Assembly (NCBI GenBank): GCA_937925475.1
Contig: CALEWH010000002.1
Coordinates: 1 to 44,035 of the forward strand
Reading direction: 5' to 3'
Length of the DNA stretch: 44,035 bases
Source: an uncultured Clostridia bacterium
GTDB lineage: Bacteria; Bacillota; Clostridia; Christensenellales; UBA1242
Shown here: in pieces, positions 42,155 through 44,035 of the stretch
Layout of the letters: each line of letters starts with the position of its first letter
Position numbering within the stretch: the stretch's first letter is position 1
The notes under the pieces: model-generated
Database searches by the model: none
Told to the model about the DNA's origin: nothing
The model's input: the letters and a program-made list of their open reading frames with translations, nothing else
Translations under genes and position numbers: made by a program

Positions 42155-42386
42155 AGTCATCTAAGTTTTCAAATAATGGGTCATTGAAAAACTCACTTAG
42201 AGTAATGTTTAGGGTTGAGCAAATTTGATAAATGACCTCGGTACTTACTCTAAGATTTCGTTTGTTGACGATATCGTTGATGGTTGTGCGTGCAATTCCA
42301 CCGTTTTTGTAAAGATAATATTGTGATATGTTTCTTTCAGCGAGTAGATTTTTAAGCCTTTGACTTATTGCGTCAACTAATTTCAT
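42153..42386 (-). CDS. XRE-type HTH regulator, copy 3
   Basis: This 77-residue Cro/CI-type regulator has its HTH at about residues 18-60 (ISQYYLYKNGGIARTTINDIVNKRNLRVSTEVIYQICSTLNITLSEFF). It ends in NDPLFENLDD, matching the C-terminal motif of the other two copies. It is transcribed away from the SLOG-family gene; the region between holds a perfect 16-bp palindrome and a degenerate second copy. GGAAGG lies about 10 nt before the ATG. Confidence 0.88.
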   Translation of the reverse strand: MKLVDAISQRLKNLLAERNISQYYLYKNGGIARTTINDIVNKRNLRVSTEVIYQICSTLNITLSEFFNDPLFENLDD

Positions 42387-42404
42387 AATTTGTACCTTCC
42401 AATA

Positions 42405-42461
42405 GTTCGATATACAGAATTATAAAATTATTTGATAATAATATAGTTCGATATATCGAAC
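42405..42461. promoter_or_regulatory. Operator-like palindromes between XRE copy 3 and the SLOG gene
   Basis: GTTCGATATATCGAAC (42446-42461) is a perfect palindrome. GTTCGATATACAGAAT (42405-42420) is a half-conserved copy, 41 bp away (four helical turns). A minus-strand TATAAT (42419-42424) for copy 3 lies between them. The sequence is unrelated to the repeats upstream of copy 2, as expected if each repressor has its own site. Confidence 0.7.
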
Positions 42462-42510
42462 GCTTTATGTATTTGTTTTGCGTGTAGTAAAATATATGTT
42501 GTGGTGAGAA

Positions 42511-43032
42511 ATGAAAAAGATATGTGCGTTTGTAGGTCACAGAAATACTAAAATAAGTCAAAAATTGAAAGATGATGTTTTGGAGCAGGTCATCAAACTT
42601 GTTTTTGAGCAAGATGTCGAAAGATTTGTTTTTGCTCGAAGCGGAAATTTTGACAATATGTGTTTTGAGATAGTCACAAATTTGCAAAAGTACTTTTCTT
42701 TTATAAAGATAATTGATTTGTCGAGTTCGACATTGCGTGTGGGGGATATTGATGACGAGATTTTAAGGGCGCTTATTACTTTTGACACTTCATCGACATA
42801 CAATGTAAAGAGCAAGAAAATAATTGATGTCCTTAACAATGTGAGTATTTTCGAATTGTACAAAAAGATGATTGACCTTAGTAGTTGGGTTGTGTTTTAT
42901 TTTGACCTAAATAGCCTTGGATATCTGGCAAATAAAAAAGTGCCAAGTTTAAATGAAAAGAGCGAAACATTTTTGGCGTACAGATATGCTTTGCAAAATG
43001 CGAAAAACATTATCAATTTGTGTAAAAAATAA
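42511..43032 (+). CDS. SLOG (DUF1273/YpsA-like) family protein
   Basis: This 173-residue protein has family landmarks: KKICAFVGHRNTKI with GHR at residues 9-11, and VERFVFARSGNFDNM with SGNFD at 44-48, matching the Rossmann-like SLOG fold whose members bind nucleotides or nucleotide-derived ligands. The second half (IDLSSSTLRVGD..YNVKSKKIIDVLNN) has the usual loop and helix pattern but is divergent. Substrate and role are unknown; SLOG proteins occur in stress, antiviral and nucleotide-signalling settings. GTGGTGAG precedes the ATG. It is divergent from an XRE repressor with a palindromic operator between. Confidence 0.72.
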   Translation: MKKICAFVGHRNTKISQKLKDDVLEQVIKLVFEQDVERFVFARSGNFDNMCFEIVTNLQKYFSFIKIIDLSSSTLRVGDIDDEILRALITFDTSSTYNVKSKKIIDVLNNVSIFELYKKMIDLSSWVVFYFDLNSLGYLANKKVPSLNEKSETFLAYRYALQNAKNIINLCKK

Positions 43033-43057
43033 AGAAGCGTGTGCTTCTTTATTTTTT
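43029..43057. terminator. Bidirectional terminator between the SLOG gene and trpS
   Basis: ATAAAGAAGC-GTGT-GCTTCTTTAT (within 43029-43053) followed by T, between convergent genes. Confidence 0.88.
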
Positions 43058-43061
43058 AAAG

Positions 43062-44033
43062 TTAAAATTCGTAATTAATGCCCATAGCAGACTTGACTTC
43101 TTGTAGTGTAGCTATCACTTTTTTGCGAGCTTTCTCACTGCCAAGCCTTAATGCTTTGTAAACTGCTTCTTTGTTTTGAGCAAGTTTTTCCCTTCTTTCG
43201 CGGATAGGAGAGATGGTCTCTATCAATATGCTTGCTAAAAAGTTTTTGATTTTGACATCTCCAAGACCACCTCTTTGATAGTGTTCTTTAAGCTCGTTTA
43301 GATTTTTGTACTCTGGCAAATATTTTGCAAAATGTTCGTCTTTGCAAAATGCGTCAAGATATGTAAACACAACATTTCCTTCTATTTTTCCAGGGTCGCT
43401 TAGGCGTATGTGATTTGGGTCAGTGTACATATTGCGCACTTGTTCGCGTATGGTGGCGTCGTCGTCGCTTAGATATATACAATTTCCGATAGACTTGCTC
43501 ATTTTGGTTTTGCCGTCTGTGCCGGGAAGCCTACGACAACTCTCATTGTTTGGGAGTATCGCATTTGGCTCTACTAAAACATTGGCCTTGTATATCGAGT
43601 TAAACGACCTTACGATTTCGCGTGTTTGCTCTATCATTGGCAATTGGTCTTCGCCTACTGGCACAATGTTTGCTTTAAAGCCAGTGATGTCGGCCGCTTG
43701 ACTGATAGGGTAGGTGAAAAATCCTACTGGAATACTTTTTTCAAAGTTTCGCATCTTGATTTCGTTTTTGACAGTCGGGTTGCGTTGGAGCCTTGAAACT
43801 GTAACAAGGTTTTGGTAGTAGAAAGTAAGTTCGGTAAGTTCGGGTATCAACGATTGCACAAACAATGTGCATTTTTTAGGGTCTAGCCCGCACGCCATAT
43901 AGTCAAGCGCAACTTCGATTATGTTGTTTTTGACCTTATTTATGTTGTCAAAGTTGTCGGTTAGGGCTTGTGCATCGGCTATCATAACATACATTTCGTC
44001 ATAGTTGCCTTCGTTTTGAAGCCTTACACGCTC
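43062..44033 (-). CDS. trpS: Tryptophanyl-tRNA synthetase (N-terminus outside window)
   Basis: This is a class I enzyme charging tRNA-Trp. The reading frame stays open to the window's right edge (VRLQNEGNYDEMYVMIADAQALTDN), so the N-terminal HIGH motif is missing from view. The visible 323 residues include the Trp/ATP-site region VGEDQLPMIEQTREIVRSFN and the KMSKS loop in GKTKMSKSIGN, with the C-terminal helical domain ending SAMGINYEF. I choose no internal start because the homology continues past the internal ATG at 43994. Any upstream leader or attenuator lies outside the window. Confidence 0.95.
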   Translation of the reverse strand, partial: ERVRLQNEGNYDEMYVMIADAQALTDNFDNINKVKNNIIEVALDYMACGLDPKKCTLFVQSLIPELTELTFYYQNLVTVSRLQRNPTVKNEIKMRNFEKSIPVGFFTYPISQAADITGFKANIVPVGEDQLPMIEQTREIVRSFNSIYKANVLVEPNAILPNNESCRRLPGTDGKTKMSKSIGNCIYLSDDDATIREQVRNMYTDPNHIRLSDPGKIEGNVVFTYLDAFCKDEHFAKYLPEYKNLNELKEHYQRGGLGDVKIKNFLASILIETISPIRERREKLAQNKEAVYKALRLGSEKARKKVIATLQEVKSAMGINYEF

Positions 44034-44035
44034 AC

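Noticed and set aside
42095..42180. Small TTG-initiated ORF on the plus strand after the operator-flanked promoter
   Set aside because: The SD-like GGTGG is only 2 nt from the TTG, and the frame runs antisense through the terminator of XRE copy 3. Not convincing as coding.
1..44035. CRISPR arrays, insertion sequences, prophage or integrated elements
   Set aside because: No regularly spaced repeats, transposase, integrase or attachment-like duplications were seen; base composition and codon use look uniform.

Overview
The window is AT-rich bacterial chromosomal DNA using the standard code (TAA, TAG and TGA all act as stops). The gene content points to a low-GC Gram-positive lineage of the Bacillota/Clostridia type, probably an uncultivated one. 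Evidence is a DnaI/DnaD-type helicase-loading pair, spoVG, whiA, a rpmE-prmC-prfA block, a dnaE-pfkA pair, an S-box (SAM) riboswitch before metK, greA, VanW and DUF378 proteins, and promoters of the TTGACA-17-TATAAT type. I see no insertion sequence, prophage or CRISPR array. The exact taxon cannot be named from the sequence alone.

Layout. 1-3.4 kb: a two-gene heterodimeric ABC exporter, the first gene cut by the window edge. 3.5-6.4 kb: CCA-adding enzyme, then a VanW-domain membrane-anchored protein whose start lies directly behind a terminator hairpin. 6.4-6.9 kb: a gene-free stretch with a cluster of DnaA boxes and an AT-rich core. 6.9-11.1 kb: a short-chain dehydrogenase, then aspS-asnS preceded by an unusual leader. 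11.1-13.5 kb (minus): dnaI-like and DnaD-like replication genes. 13.7-19.8 kb: M16 peptidase, CorC-type CBS membrane protein and a very large GLUG-repeat surface protein. 19.8-23.8 kb: spoVG (minus), murC, rpmE, prmC, prfA. 23.9-28.1 kb: an unknown protein, a tiny membrane protein, an ArsR regulator, uvrC, and a sigma-factor-like protein. 28.2-36.2 kb: a tight six-gene operon murB, PHP phosphoesterase, nucleoside phosphorylase, whiA, dnaE, pfkA. 36.3-39.7 kb: small membrane or unknown proteins and greA. 39.9-41.4 kb: tRNA-Ser(CGA) and riboswitch-controlled metK. 41.4-42.5 kb: three paralogous XRE-type repressors with their own operator-like palindromes, facing a SLOG-family gene. The window ends inside trpS (minus).

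The most interesting element is at 7.69-7.87 kb. A consensus promoter and a Shine-Dalgarno site precede a 20-codon ORF in which eight codons are Asp or Asn. It is followed by a perfect-palindrome terminator just upstream of the aspartyl- and asparaginyl-tRNA synthetase genes. A competing helix and an antiterminator pairing can be drawn. This has the architecture of ribosome-mediated transcription attenuation sensing charged tRNA-Asp/tRNA-Asn, in a kind of organism where such genes are normally controlled by T-box RNAs. Secondary highlights are the DnaA-box cluster, the XRE/SLOG control region, probable leaderless starts for cca and uvrC, a two-HTH sigma-like protein with a zinc-ribbon-like tail, a PfkA with Asn at the metal-binding Asp103 position, and a MetK with altered active-site motifs.
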